Assembly: GCA_045123185.1 (NCBI GenBank)
Contig: JBGVIL010000020.1
Coordinates: forward strand, 1-64,000
DNA length: 64,000 nt
Source: UBA1231 sp045123185
GTDB taxonomy: Bacteria; Bacillota_I; Bacilli_A; ML615J-28; CAG-313
Reading direction: 5' to 3'
The notes below the pieces were generated by a model that was given only the letters and a program-made list of their open reading frames with translations, searched no databases and was not told where the DNA came from. Numbering within the stretch: the stretch's first letter is position 1; each line of letters opens with the position of its first letter. This document shows positions 55,717-64,000 of the stretch, one piece after another. The translations under genes were made by a program, and so were the position numbers.

Positions 55717-56307
55717 TTAATCTCCTGAAGGATTATATGATGATATGATTTTAAAATCAAAATCAATCATACCTATTTTATTCATTCTTGATATATCTCT
55801 ATAAATATCCAATGAAATAGATAAATTTGTATTAATTAAATTAGGTATATTATATATTCGAACACGTAACACCTTTACATCATAAACTTTAAAATCGCCA
55901 ATTGTTGGTAATAATAATTTAACTGGTGCATTTCTTGAATATGCGTTTTTAACATAAAACACTGCATCATTAGACTCAAAAATTACTGGTATGTCAATAT
56001 AGTCTACTAGCGTATTTATTATGTATTCACGGTTTGTTTTTAATACAAATGTCTTTTTTTCAGCAATTAATGTTGTTGATTCCATCGGAACATAAGTAAT
56101 AGATTTTAATGTGTCTTCAGTTACCCACTTATTAAAATACTCATATGTTTTTTCTAAATACTCTGTTCCACCTATTTGGATATTTTTTAATTCTGAATTA
56201 TTATATTTACAAAGTATCATTTTATCATTTTTAACTTGATAATTTTGTAATATAATTTGTTCACCATCTTTAAATGTAATTTTTGAATAATTTTCTTTGT
56301 TTTGCAT
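55717..56307 (-). CDS. Unknown protein, first gene of the Rhs operon
   Basis: 196 residues, soluble and beta-rich (ITFKDGEQIILQNYQVK, TFVLKTNREYIINTLVDYIDIP). No family recognised. It starts with a strong ribosome site (GTAGGAGGTAAC). The gene order 196-residue protein, Mur ligase-like, rhs, 128-residue protein indicates a functional unit. It could be a chaperone or adaptor for the Rhs protein, which is inference. A candidate -10 box lies at about 56326-56320. Confidence 0.68.
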   Translation of the reverse strand: MQNKENYSKITFKDGEQIILQNYQVKNDKMILCKYNNSELKNIQIGGTEYLEKTYEYFNKWVTEDTLKSITYVPMESTTLIAEKKTFVLKTNREYIINTLVDYIDIPVIFESNDAVFYVKNAYSRNAPVKLLLPTIGDFKVYDVKVLRVRIYNIPNLINTNLSISLDIYRDISRMNKIGMIDFDFKIISSYNPSGD

Positions 56308-56379
56308 GTTACCTCCTACAATTATAATTTATTTGTTTTAATTAACTACTTTTATATTACATAACCCACCTCCTAAAAA

Positions 56380-56407
56380 AGAGGACTTTCTGGGTAGAAA
56401 GTCCTCT
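56380..56407 (-). terminator. Terminator of the pncB-pncA operon
   Basis: AGAGGACTTTC / GAAAGTCCTCT stem with TTTTTTA on the minus strand. Confidence 0.85.
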
Positions 56408-56498
56408 TATTATTTCCTATATAAATAAAATCAAACACATATTCCACCTAACTTAATTATATATCATTAGGAAAAATATGTCAACTTATAAGCTTTTG

Positions 56499-57008
56499 TT
56501 ATATTACTTCTATTTGACACATCTTCATAGTGTTAAGTGCATCAAGATGTGACTTTGGTGTAACACCTGCACAACATGAACTATCAACAACAATTTTCTT
56601 AGTTGGAAATGTTGCTTTTGTAAGTAGTACGTTACTTACAACACAGATGTCTGTACAAAGACCAACAAAATGAATTTCATCAAAATCAATTGTTTTTAAA
56701 TAATCAATCAAATTAACTGAACCAAATGTTTCTTTTTCAAACACTAATTTATCTTGTAAATAAATATCATTTGGTATATCCCATCCATTTGTTCCTTTAA
56801 TACAATGTTTAACTGGAAGTTTAATTCCTTCTGGTGTTGTTAAATAGTCTTCATAATGTGTATCTTTTGTATAAACAATTAAGTCATTATTATTTTCAAA
56901 CTCTTTAATTTTATTAATTACATTTGGTACAATTTGAACTGCTTCTTTTGTGCCTAAAGATCCATCAATAAAATCATTTTGCATATCAACAACAACTAAT
57001 ACTTTCAA
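56499..57008 (-). CDS. pncA: Nicotinamidase
   Basis: 169 residues. It converts nicotinamide to nicotinate. The catalytic triad is visible: Asp8 (VVDMQNDF), a Lys in the middle, and the Cys in LCTDICV. The start is a TTG at 57008, with GAAGGC before it and the pncB stop just upstream; a TTG at 57023 lies inside pncB. It is co-transcribed with pncB and would feed it nicotinate. nadE is at 23.3 kb. Confidence 0.9.
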   Translation of the reverse strand: MKVLVVVDMQNDFIDGSLGTKEAVQIVPNVINKIKEFENNNDLIVYTKDTHYEDYLTTPEGIKLPVKHCIKGTNGWDIPNDIYLQDKLVFEKETFGSVNLIDYLKTIDFDEIHFVGLCTDICVVSNVLLTKATFPTKKIVVDSSCCAGVTPKSHLDALNTMKMCQIEVI

Positions 57009-57009
57009 T

Positions 57010-58203
57010 TTATTTGCCTTCAATCTTTACTCTGTAATTTACACTTTCTTTTAAGTGCGATAAATACACTTCGTCTTTACACATTGTTTTGCCTTCAACA
57101 TCTGATAATTTCGCTACTGGCTTACCATTAACGTATTGAAGTTTAATGACAATATTAAGAGGTGTTGCAAAAGTATCATTAGAACAGTAAGTTCCAATAC
57201 CAAAAGTAACTTTACATTTACCTTTAAAATATTGATAAATTTGTTCTGCTTTATCAAAATCTAAACTATCACTAAATAAAAGGGTTTTATTCTTAGGATC
57301 GATTCCAAGCTTTTTATAATGAGCTAAAATTTTATCACCCCAAATAAATGGATCACCTGAATCATGTCTTAAACCACTATAAGTAGAAGCTTGTAAATAG
57401 TCAAAATCTAATAAGAATAAATCAGTAGTTAATGTATCCGTTAGGGCTGTTCCATTATCTCCGTTATATTCATTAAACCAGTCTTTCATTGCGTAATAGT
57501 TAGTATAAGCAAGAGGTATTTTAGAAATACCTTGATACATTTGAACAAACTCATGAGCATATGTACCAATAGGTTTAATATTATGTTTCATCGCAAGATA
57601 TACATTCGATGTTCCAACACAATATCCTGTTTCATTAAATCTTTTTACTACTGTATCCTGCCACTTTCTTGATAGTCTTCTACGACATCCAAATTCAGCA
57701 AATTTAAAATTATATTTACCGTTTTTAAAATCTTCAATTTTTTGATTTAATCTTTCTTCTGCAGATTTTAATAATTCATCATAATCATAAGTAAATCTAA
57801 AATAAACTTCATTTACAATTTCTAATAAATATATTTCAAATTGCATTGCACTAAATAAAGGTCCATTAACATTAATAAATAATTCACCATCTTCACTTAG
57901 TGATGTTTTGACATAATCTCTTAATGGATGCCAAAGTCTTAAGAATTCTACATAGTCATCTTTGATAAAACGAATACTTCTTAAGTAATCTAGTTCAACT
58001 TTCGTAAATTTTAATGTACATAAATAATCAATTTGTTCATTAATTTCATCTAACATTTCTTTAGTAAATTTGACATCTTCATTACGACATTTAAAATCAT
58101 ACTCACCAATTAAGTCAGTATGTTTATGAAACATTACTTGATTCATATTAAATTTATATAAATCTGTGTCTAATAGTGATTTTACAATTGGTTCTAATTT
58201 CAT
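57010..58203 (-). CDS. pncB: Nicotinate phosphoribosyltransferase
   Basis: 397 residues. It makes nicotinate mononucleotide from nicotinate and PRPP. The family blocks LLDTDLYKFNMNQVMF at the start, FAEFGCRRR, GTSNVYLA and LRHDSGDP are present. The ribosome site (AGAGG) precedes the ATG at 58203. It is followed directly by pncA, giving a two-gene salvage operon ending at 56380-56407. Confidence 0.95.
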   Translation of the reverse strand: MKLEPIVKSLLDTDLYKFNMNQVMFHKHTDLIGEYDFKCRNEDVKFTKEMLDEINEQIDYLCTLKFTKVELDYLRSIRFIKDDYVEFLRLWHPLRDYVKTSLSEDGELFINVNGPLFSAMQFEIYLLEIVNEVYFRFTYDYDELLKSAEERLNQKIEDFKNGKYNFKFAEFGCRRRLSRKWQDTVVKRFNETGYCVGTSNVYLAMKHNIKPIGTYAHEFVQMYQGISKIPLAYTNYYAMKDWFNEYNGDNGTALTDTLTTDLFLLDFDYLQASTYSGLRHDSGDPFIWGDKILAHYKKLGIDPKNKTLLFSDSLDFDKAEQIYQYFKGKCKVTFGIGTYCSNDTFATPLNIVIKLQYVNGKPVAKLSDVEGKTMCKDEVYLSHLKESVNYRVKIEGK

Positions 58204-58314
58204 AATTATTTACCTCTTATTTTTATTAATATTTCTATTAATTTTATTTTATCAAAAAATAGTGATAAATTCAAGAAAAAATACTTATTACATATATATT
58301 ATCTAGTTTAATAA

Positions 58315-58344
58315 AAAGAGAACTTTCATTAGAAAGTTCTCTTT
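58315..58344 (-). terminator. Terminator of the amidase lipoprotein gene
   Basis: AAAGAGAACTTTC / GAAAGTTCTCTTT stem with TTTTATT downstream on the minus strand. Confidence 0.85.
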
Positions 58345-58351
58345 CATTATC

Positions 58352-61300
58352 TTATTTTGTATATTGGCCAGGAACCATTGTTGCAAGAGTAACTGTTTCA
58401 ACTGAAGTTCCATTGTTAATTCTTACTTCATAAGTGACAACTTTACTATATTCGGGTTGAGCAATTATTCTACCAAATTCATTTACAATTTCTCCACCAT
58501 CTTTAACAATTAATTCAAATGTTGAATTCTTGTATGTAGTTAGAGCTTCGTATTCTGCTTGAACAAGGTCAATAAATTCCCACCAAATTTCTAGATCATT
58601 TTCAAGTAATGGTTGTGGACAATCTTTTGCAGCAAAGAAATGGTGACCAACAACTCTTGTAATATCTAAATTAAATTTAATCATTAATTGTGCAACAAGT
58701 TTCGCAGTTACTTGCCATGTATACCATAGGTCTGATCCTTCATCAACTGCAGATTCGATACCAATACCATGTTTGTTACCACCACGTGAACAAATTCGAC
58801 CTTCATATACATTTGAGTAACACCACCAAGTAGTTCCCATATAGTATTCACCATTAACTACTTTAAATGCGAAACCTTGGTCATTTAACCATTTTTCATC
58901 TGTTACATAACCTTCATTTCCACGTTGATCTTTATATGGAACTTGAATAGAAGTTTCTTCACCATTGATTGTAAATTTAGCATTCTTAGAAATTCCCCAA
59001 ACAGGCCACTTAGGATCTGATTCATTGTATTTAACGCCAGTTGGATTCCATTCAAATGTTGAACTTGCACCATCACCAGCATGCCATCCACGGTCAGTTA
59101 AATTAAGTGTTTGGAAAATACCATCATTACCAGTACAGAAGTGTGCTGATACACCCTCTGCTCTAGAGAAATATGCTGCAGTAGCTGCAGCATCTGATCC
59201 TACAGTCATACCAGCAGTATAGTGAACTACTACGAACTCAACTCCATTAATACCTGTTGAATATTGACCATTAGCAACACAAGCTGCTAAATAATCATCT
59301 TGCCAAACAGCATCATAATTAAAGATCATTTTATTAATACTTCCAAAGATATCAGCATAATATACAGGAGTACCTGCACCAATACCTAAATCATATCTTG
59401 TAAAAATATTACTTTCATGTGAATCAACCATAAATTGTTGTGCTGCACTTAAATTAGTTGGTAATACAGTTACAACAAAATCAAAGTAAATATTTGCATC
59501 ACTTTCTAGTTGTACTCTAATAGTAGCAACACCTTGAGATTTTGCAGTAACTAAACCTGTTGTATCAACTTCAGCAATATCTAAATTTAAGCTTGAGAAT
59601 ACTAGATTTGGTTTAGAACCATCACGTTTAATGTACTCAGCATTTAACTTAATTTTTTCACCAACATTAGCATAAGATGTAGACTCATAACTTACATCAA
59701 AATAATCAGGACTAGTTACATTAATAGTTACTGTATCAGTTACACCACTTGGAGAAAGTGATTTAATTGTAATTGTAACAGTTCCGTTTGCTAATGTTTC
59801 AATTAATCCTTTATCATTTACAATAGCGATACTAGCATCACTTGTATAGAATTCAACTTCTTTAATAGCAGCGTTTGTTGGATTTAATTCCCATGTTAAT
59901 TGATAAGTTTCAAAACGATCTAATCCTTCTACTTTATTTGTAATTAAAATACTTTGTACTGGAACTTCTTCTTCCCATTTTGCGTATAAAGTTACTTTAC
60001 TAGAAAGTTCAGTTACAGGATTACCTGTAAATTCTGGATTATCATACCAACCTTTAAATACATAGTAAATTCTAATTGGTGTTTTTAATTCAGTGCCTTC
60101 TAAAATATCAAATGTAGCTTGTGATTTTTCACTCAAAGTTGTCCAGAATCCATTTGCAGCAGCTTCTACTGTAAAGTCCTCAGATACTGGATAACTTGAA
60201 CGATGTTCTTCAAATAAGAATGCACCTAGTGAGTATCTCCAAAATGCTTCATTACCTTGACTTAAATAACTCTTAGATGAACTGTTTGAAGTTACATTAA
60301 TAATATAGTCTTTTAACCAAGCCCATTTTGGACCATAAGTTGGATCACTAAAGATGCCGTAGATTGCTGTGAATTTATTTGCAAAACCAACTTGAGTTGT
60401 ACCTGCTCCTTGAACCATACCATCAGGTCTTAAACCAGTTTTACAACCCCAAGCCATTGCATCATTTAAGAAATCTTCAACCATTTCATCACGAGTTGAA
60501 TATTGCCAGTTACCACCATTTAAATTATATGTAACTTTTTGTGCTTCTTTTGTCCATTTTGCATATAAAGTAACATCTGTAATTACAGTTGTTGCAATTT
60601 TATTTAAAGCTGTACCTGTAAATTCAGCGTTTGTATACCAACCAGCAAATTCATATCCTTCTTTAGTTGGAGTTGGTAAAGTTGTTCCAACACCTACTTT
60701 AAAATTAGTTGGATATGTTTCTAATAACATACCATCATTTAAGTAATATGAAATAGTCTTAATTTGACCTTCCCATTTTGCGGTAAATGTTAAATTTTTC
60801 GCTGGCATTCTTTCTGGAATTTCTGCATTCCAACCAACAAAAATATAGCCATCTCTTGTTGGATCTTTAGGCGCAGTAACAATCGCACCATATTCGTAAG
60901 TTAAATTATCAATTTTAGTACCGGCACCTGTATTAAATTTAATAGTAAATGTTTTTACTTCCCAAATAGCTTTGACAGCTAAATCATGTTCAGGCATAAC
61001 TTCAGGAACTGCCGGTTCCCAACCTTTAAAAGTAAAACCTTCTTTAGTAGGCGAATTTGGAACAATAATTGTTTCACCAGCTTCAAGCATTACATCATCA
61101 ATAATATAACCACCATCTGTATCAAATGACAATGTGTATTTAGTTGGTTCTGGTTCTAATTCGCCACATTCACATTTTCCATCAATAAATTCATGAGTGT
61201 GTTCTTCCCATCTTGCAGTTAATGTTAAATCTTTTGATACTTCATCATTTTCAAAGTCCCATAGATTTTCACCATTATACCAACCTAGAAATACAAATCC

Positions 61301-61498
61301 AGAATGTTCATGAAGTTTTGGTTCTTCTACTAATTCACCATTAAGAACTTCAACACTTTCAAGTTCGCATTCCATTTCACATTCAAACGAAACAGTAAAT
61401 TTTTCTTCTTTATTATCAGGTGTTTGTTGAAAATTACATCCAACAACTACAAATAAAAATAAAGAAGTAATTAAAAATAAAGATATTTTTTTAAGCAT
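58352..61498 (-). CDS. Surface amidase lipoprotein with InlB-type and Big_2-like repeats
   Basis: 1048 residues with a lipobox (FVVVGC). A His/Cys motif (HTHEFIDGKCECGELEPE) lies among at least five Listeria-Bacteroides-type repeats (FTFKGWEP, GYIFVGWNAE and similar, about 30-520). Two Ig-like Big_2-type domains follow (about 525-695). The C-terminal third is an Amidase_2/PGRP-like zinc amidase: the first ligand His in VVVHYTAG near 757 and the second in VVGHHFFAAKDCP near 953. It should cleave the muramoyl-L-alanine bond outside the cell and take part in wall turnover. It is transcribed alone. Confidence 0.9.
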   Translation of the reverse strand: MLKKISLFLITSLFLFVVVGCNFQQTPDNKEEKFTVSFECEMECELESVEVLNGELVEEPKLHEHSGFVFLGWYNGENLWDFENDEVSKDLTLTARWEEHTHEFIDGKCECGELEPEPTKYTLSFDTDGGYIIDDVMLEAGETIIVPNSPTKEGFTFKGWEPAVPEVMPEHDLAVKAIWEVKTFTIKFNTGAGTKIDNLTYEYGAIVTAPKDPTRDGYIFVGWNAEIPERMPAKNLTFTAKWEGQIKTISYYLNDGMLLETYPTNFKVGVGTTLPTPTKEGYEFAGWYTNAEFTGTALNKIATTVITDVTLYAKWTKEAQKVTYNLNGGNWQYSTRDEMVEDFLNDAMAWGCKTGLRPDGMVQGAGTTQVGFANKFTAIYGIFSDPTYGPKWAWLKDYIINVTSNSSSKSYLSQGNEAFWRYSLGAFLFEEHRSSYPVSEDFTVEAAANGFWTTLSEKSQATFDILEGTELKTPIRIYYVFKGWYDNPEFTGNPVTELSSKVTLYAKWEEEVPVQSILITNKVEGLDRFETYQLTWELNPTNAAIKEVEFYTSDASIAIVNDKGLIETLANGTVTITIKSLSPSGVTDTVTINVTSPDYFDVSYESTSYANVGEKIKLNAEYIKRDGSKPNLVFSSLNLDIAEVDTTGLVTAKSQGVATIRVQLESDANIYFDFVVTVLPTNLSAAQQFMVDSHESNIFTRYDLGIGAGTPVYYADIFGSINKMIFNYDAVWQDDYLAACVANGQYSTGINGVEFVVVHYTAGMTVGSDAAATAAYFSRAEGVSAHFCTGNDGIFQTLNLTDRGWHAGDGASSTFEWNPTGVKYNESDPKWPVWGISKNAKFTINGEETSIQVPYKDQRGNEGYVTDEKWLNDQGFAFKVVNGEYYMGTTWWCYSNVYEGRICSRGGNKHGIGIESAVDEGSDLWYTWQVTAKLVAQLMIKFNLDITRVVGHHFFAAKDCPQPLLENDLEIWWEFIDLVQAEYEALTTYKNSTFELIVKDGGEIVNEFGRIIAQPEYSKVVTYEVRINNGTSVETVTLATMVPGQYTK

Positions 61499-61528
61499 CG
61501 TTTCCTCCTTGCTTTTATATTCATTTAT

Positions 61529-61557
61529 ATTTTAACATATATATGTTACATTTGCAA
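61529..61557 (-). promoter_or_regulatory. Promoter with palindromic spacer, amidase gene
   Basis: TTGCAA (61557-61552), a 17-nt spacer and TAAAAT (61534-61529). The perfect palindrome TAACATATATATGTTA (61533-61548) fills the spacer, so a regulator could sit on it. Confidence 0.72.
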
Positions 61558-61587
61558 ATAAAAATGTTATCGTTTTCATAAACAAAA

Positions 61588-61614
61588 ATAAGAGTGATTA
61601 AAATCACTCTTATT
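61588..61614 (-). terminator. Terminator of the second RlmCD-type gene
   Basis: AATAAGAGTGAT / ATCACTCTTATT stem just after the stop at 61618, with TTTTTGTTT downstream on the minus strand. Confidence 0.8.
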
Positions 61615-61617
61615 TTA

Positions 61618-63027
61618 TTATTCTTTCGTTAATACTGTAATATTTTCAACATGATTAGTATGTGGGAACATATCAACTGGTTGAACGTAGTTTGGTGTAT
61701 ATCCGAGATTTGTTAAATATTTCATGTCTCTAGCAAGTGTTGCTGGATCACATGATATATATAAAATCTTCTTAATATCCATTTCATTAATTGTGTCCAT
61801 AAAGATTGTGTCTAATCCTTTTCTTGGAGGATCAACAATTACTGCATCGATTTGTAGACCAAGTTTTTTCCATTTAACAATTTGTTCTGATGCGTTACCT
61901 ACAACAAACTCAATGTTTTTAACATTATTTGCTTTAGCGTTATCTTTAGCGTTTTTAATAGCTTCTTTAACGATTTCAACTGAATATACATGATTTACTT
62001 TAGAAGATGCACAAATACCAATTGTACCAATTCCACAATAAGCATCAATGATATTATCAGTTGGTTTAAATTTAGCCATTTCGATTGCTTTTGAATATAA
62101 AAGTTCAGTAGTTTGTTGATTAACTTGATAAAAAGATGTTGTTCCTATTTTAAATTTGTAACCTAATAAAACATCTTCAATATAATCATTGCCATATAAG
62201 TTAATAGTTTCTTCACCCAAAATTACATTAGTTTGAGCACTATTAATATTTTGCATGATTGATGTTATTTTTGGATGTCTGTTAACTAATTTTTTAACAA
62301 ATTCATCAATATTTCGAATATCTTTCTTTAGTGTTACTAATACAACCATTATTTGATTTGTAACTTTACTTTCACGTACAAGTACGTGTCTAATATCACC
62401 TGTGTGTTTTTCTTCGTTATATCCTCTTATTTTAAATTCATTACATAAGTTTCGAATAAACCTTACAATTTCTGTCATTTCATCACTTTGGATATAACAT
62501 GATTCTAATGGAATAATATCATGAGAAGCATTTTTATAAAAGCCACATACAGTTTTATTATTTTTTGAACCAAATGGGATTTGGACTTTATTACGGTATT
62601 TGTCTTGATTAACTGAACCAATAACATTTTTTATTTTTAAATCTTTAAACCCACCAATCTTTTCCATTGTTTGTTTTACCATACTTTTTTTGAAAGCCAG
62701 TTGACCTTCATATGATAAATGCATTAGGTGACAACCACCACAATTTTCATAAATTGGACACATTGGTTCTACACGATATTTAGAGGTTTTATCTTTAAAT
62801 AGTTTTATTATTTTACCATTACCTAAAGTTTTCTTTAAACTTGTAATTTCAATAATACCTTCTTCACTAGAAATTGCATTATTAACAAAGATTGGAAAGT
62901 TTTCAGCAAGACTATCGTTTTTTAACATTCCATTAATCTTGCAAACACCTTTACCATCATGCGTCATTGATACAAATTTAACTTTAAACTTTTCACCGAC
63001 TTGAATCTTTTTTACAAATTCTTCCAT
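61618..63027 (-). CDS. RNA m5U methyltransferase, RlmCD/TrmA family
   Basis: 469 residues with the same domain order as 30102-31424: an N-terminal TRAM domain (GEKFKVKFVSMTHDGKGVC), the Fe-S motif CPIYENCGGC, the methyltransferase block IDAYCGIGTIGI, and the catalytic Cys in LYISCDP. The end reads PVDMFPHTNHVE. One of the two paralogues probably serves 23S rRNA U747/U1939-type positions, but the assignment is not possible here. It lies 6 nt downstream of pgpA. Confidence 0.9.
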   Translation of the reverse strand: MEEFVKKIQVGEKFKVKFVSMTHDGKGVCKINGMLKNDSLAENFPIFVNNAISSEEGIIEITSLKKTLGNGKIIKLFKDKTSKYRVEPMCPIYENCGGCHLMHLSYEGQLAFKKSMVKQTMEKIGGFKDLKIKNVIGSVNQDKYRNKVQIPFGSKNNKTVCGFYKNASHDIIPLESCYIQSDEMTEIVRFIRNLCNEFKIRGYNEEKHTGDIRHVLVRESKVTNQIMVVLVTLKKDIRNIDEFVKKLVNRHPKITSIMQNINSAQTNVILGEETINLYGNDYIEDVLLGYKFKIGTTSFYQVNQQTTELLYSKAIEMAKFKPTDNIIDAYCGIGTIGICASSKVNHVYSVEIVKEAIKNAKDNAKANNVKNIEFVVGNASEQIVKWKKLGLQIDAVIVDPPRKGLDTIFMDTINEMDIKKILYISCDPATLARDMKYLTNLGYTPNYVQPVDMFPHTNHVENITVLTKE

Positions 63028-63033
63028 AGATAC

Positions 63034-63564
63034 CTACTTGATTTTGGCCTTATCTTCACTAATTATTTGAGCAACTCTTGTTGATGCGGCTGCTGCAATA
63101 GATCCAACAATATCATCTAAGAAAGTATGACACATTCCGTTTAAGTCTTTTCCTTCTTCATTTAGACGGTGAACAACACTTGGTTTGTTTACATCAATAT
63201 CACCAAAGTTTGTTTGACCAATTGAACCATATAATCTTGCAATATCAATACCTAATATTTCATCAATACCAAATACACCTAAGTCATGTCTAATAATATC
63301 TTGAATTGGACCTTGAAGTAATCCTTCTTCAGCTAAACGATCAATTTCTACACCAAGTTGTAAAATGTGGAAAACATCACGAAGTGATAAAATCTTTTCA
63401 ACACTTTCTATACAATCAGAATATTTAACATTATCAGAATATTTAGCTTGTTGATTGTAGGCAATGTCTGCGATATCTTCTAATGTAACACCACGTTTTT
63501 TTAGTGTTTCAGTGTTTAAATCTAACATTTCTTTTCTTGAATAATATAATTTAACTTCTTTCAT
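63034..63564 (-). CDS. Phosphatidylglycerophosphatase A-like protein
   Basis: 176 residues of the PgpA/YutG type. The motif HDLGVFGIDEILGI and the acid cluster near the end (HTFLDDIVGSIAAA) match this family, which in Bacillota lacks the membrane helices of E. coli PgpA. It probably removes a phosphate from phosphatidylglycerophosphate or a similar lipid precursor. It lies between fmt and the methyltransferase gene in an operon. Confidence 0.85.
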   Translation of the reverse strand: MKEVKLYYSRKEMLDLNTETLKKRGVTLEDIADIAYNQQAKYSDNVKYSDCIESVEKILSLRDVFHILQLGVEIDRLAEEGLLQGPIQDIIRHDLGVFGIDEILGIDIARLYGSIGQTNFGDIDVNKPSVVHRLNEEGKDLNGMCHTFLDDIVGSIAAAASTRVAQIISEDKAKIK

Positions 63565-63568
63565 AAAA

Positions 63569-64000
63569 TTACTCTTTTCTATATTTCTTTAATCCACCGT
63601 TAATAAAATCAACAGCTTTCATTCTTTTCTTACCAACTGGTTGAACTTCATATATATCAATTGTAGTATTATTACCACAAGCCATTGTGAAATACTTCTT
63701 ACTTACACTTACAATTTCACCAGGATTTAAGTTGTGAGATATAGTTCCAACTTTTAAATCATAAACTTTAATTCGGTCATTTGGATCATTAAATCCATTA
63801 AAGTAAAAATACATTCCAGGTTCATCAAGAAGTGCTCTTAGTGTTCTTTCAATAACGATAGCTTCTTTTTCAAAATCAATTTCTTCTTCTGTACTTTCAA
63901 TATTGTATGAGAAAGTTGCCTCTTCATCATTTTGTTTAATTGGAGTAATTTTACCATCAATTAGTAATGGTATTGTTTCCATTAACAAATCACGACCTAA
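63569..64000 (-). CDS. fmt: Methionyl-tRNA formyltransferase, C-terminal part
   Basis: The frame is open to the window edge, so only the last 143 residues are seen. The visible start reads LGRDLLMETIPLLIDGKITP, which matches the linker of Fmt, and the C-terminal OB-like domain ends GKKRMKAVDFINGG. The full enzyme formylates Met-tRNA for initiation. The open frame at 63988 is only an internal TTG. The gene is upstream of pgpA in the same operon. Confidence 0.9.
   Translation of the reverse strand, partial: LGRDLLMETIPLLIDGKITPIKQNDEEATFSYNIESTEEEIDFEKEAIVIERTLRALLDEPGMYFYFNGFNDPNDRIKVYDLKVGTISHNLNPGEIVSVSKKYFTMACGNNTTIDIYEVQPVGKKRMKAVDFINGGLKKYRKE

Noticed and set aside
1..64000. CRISPR array, rRNA or tRNA genes
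   Set aside because: I saw no regular 25-40 bp repeat with unique spacers, no rRNA-like stretch and no convincing tRNA cloverleaf on either strand. A weak or unusual tRNA could be missed by eye.

Overview
The window is very AT-rich and uses the standard bacterial code: tryptophan is TGG, and TGA ends real genes such as the one at 7057. All but one of the full-length genes are on the minus strand, which suggests one side of a single replichore. Promoters are sigma-A-like, with frequent extended -10 boxes (TGTGGTATAAT) or TTGCAA / 17 nt / TATAAT. Ribosome binding sites are strong (GGAGG). Peptidoglycan genes (glutamate racemase, muramoyl-alanine amidase, a Mur ligase-like enzyme), many lipoproteins with InlB-type repeats, and a YolD/Y-family polymerase pair point to a walled, low-GC Bacillota related to Erysipelotrichia or the lineages near Mollicutes. 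I cannot name a genus.

Layout. 0-8.4 kb: a lipoprotein coupled to a radical SAM/SPASM enzyme, a large phosphodiesterase-type lipoprotein, a YfcC-type transporter and an acyltransferase. 8.7-13.4 kb: an accessory island with a serine hydrolase, a decayed RhuM gene, an AAA/DUF4143 ATPase, a Fic protein and a two-copy 44-nt pseudoknot-like RNA with its own promoter and terminator. 13.4-19 kb: small membrane or lipoproteins separated by a repeated promoter/terminator/intergenic block. 19-35 kb: mostly housekeeping (murI, paired chromate transporters, GH9 glycosidase, nadE, mntP, SGNH lipoprotein, HAD, two-component system, RlmCD-type methyltransferase, Y-family polymerase with YolD). 34.8-40 kb: an aldo/keto reductase broken by a nonsense codon, then a MarR-regulated heterodimeric ABC exporter. 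40-56.3 kb: a polymorphic Rhs toxin region with an intact 2030-residue Rhs protein in an operon with a Mur ligase-like protein, two promoterless Rhs tails each followed by a small immunity-like gene, a large serine recombinase, dispersed repeats and a four-gene nucleotide-related operon. 56.5-64 kb: NAD salvage (pncB-pncA), an amidase lipoprotein, a second RlmCD-type enzyme, pgpA and the 3' part of fmt.

How the parts fit. pncA, pncB and nadE together cover most of nicotinamide salvage. murI, the amidase and the InlB-repeat lipoproteins serve the envelope. The Rhs protein, its tails and the many two-TM PH-like proteins look like a contact-toxin and immunity system with a reserve of spare tips and immunity genes. 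The strongest candidate for something undescribed is the tandem 44-nt RNA at 13.12-13.27 kb. It has the architecture of a type III (ToxI-like) RNA antitoxin, but the next gene is fic rather than a ToxN-type nuclease.
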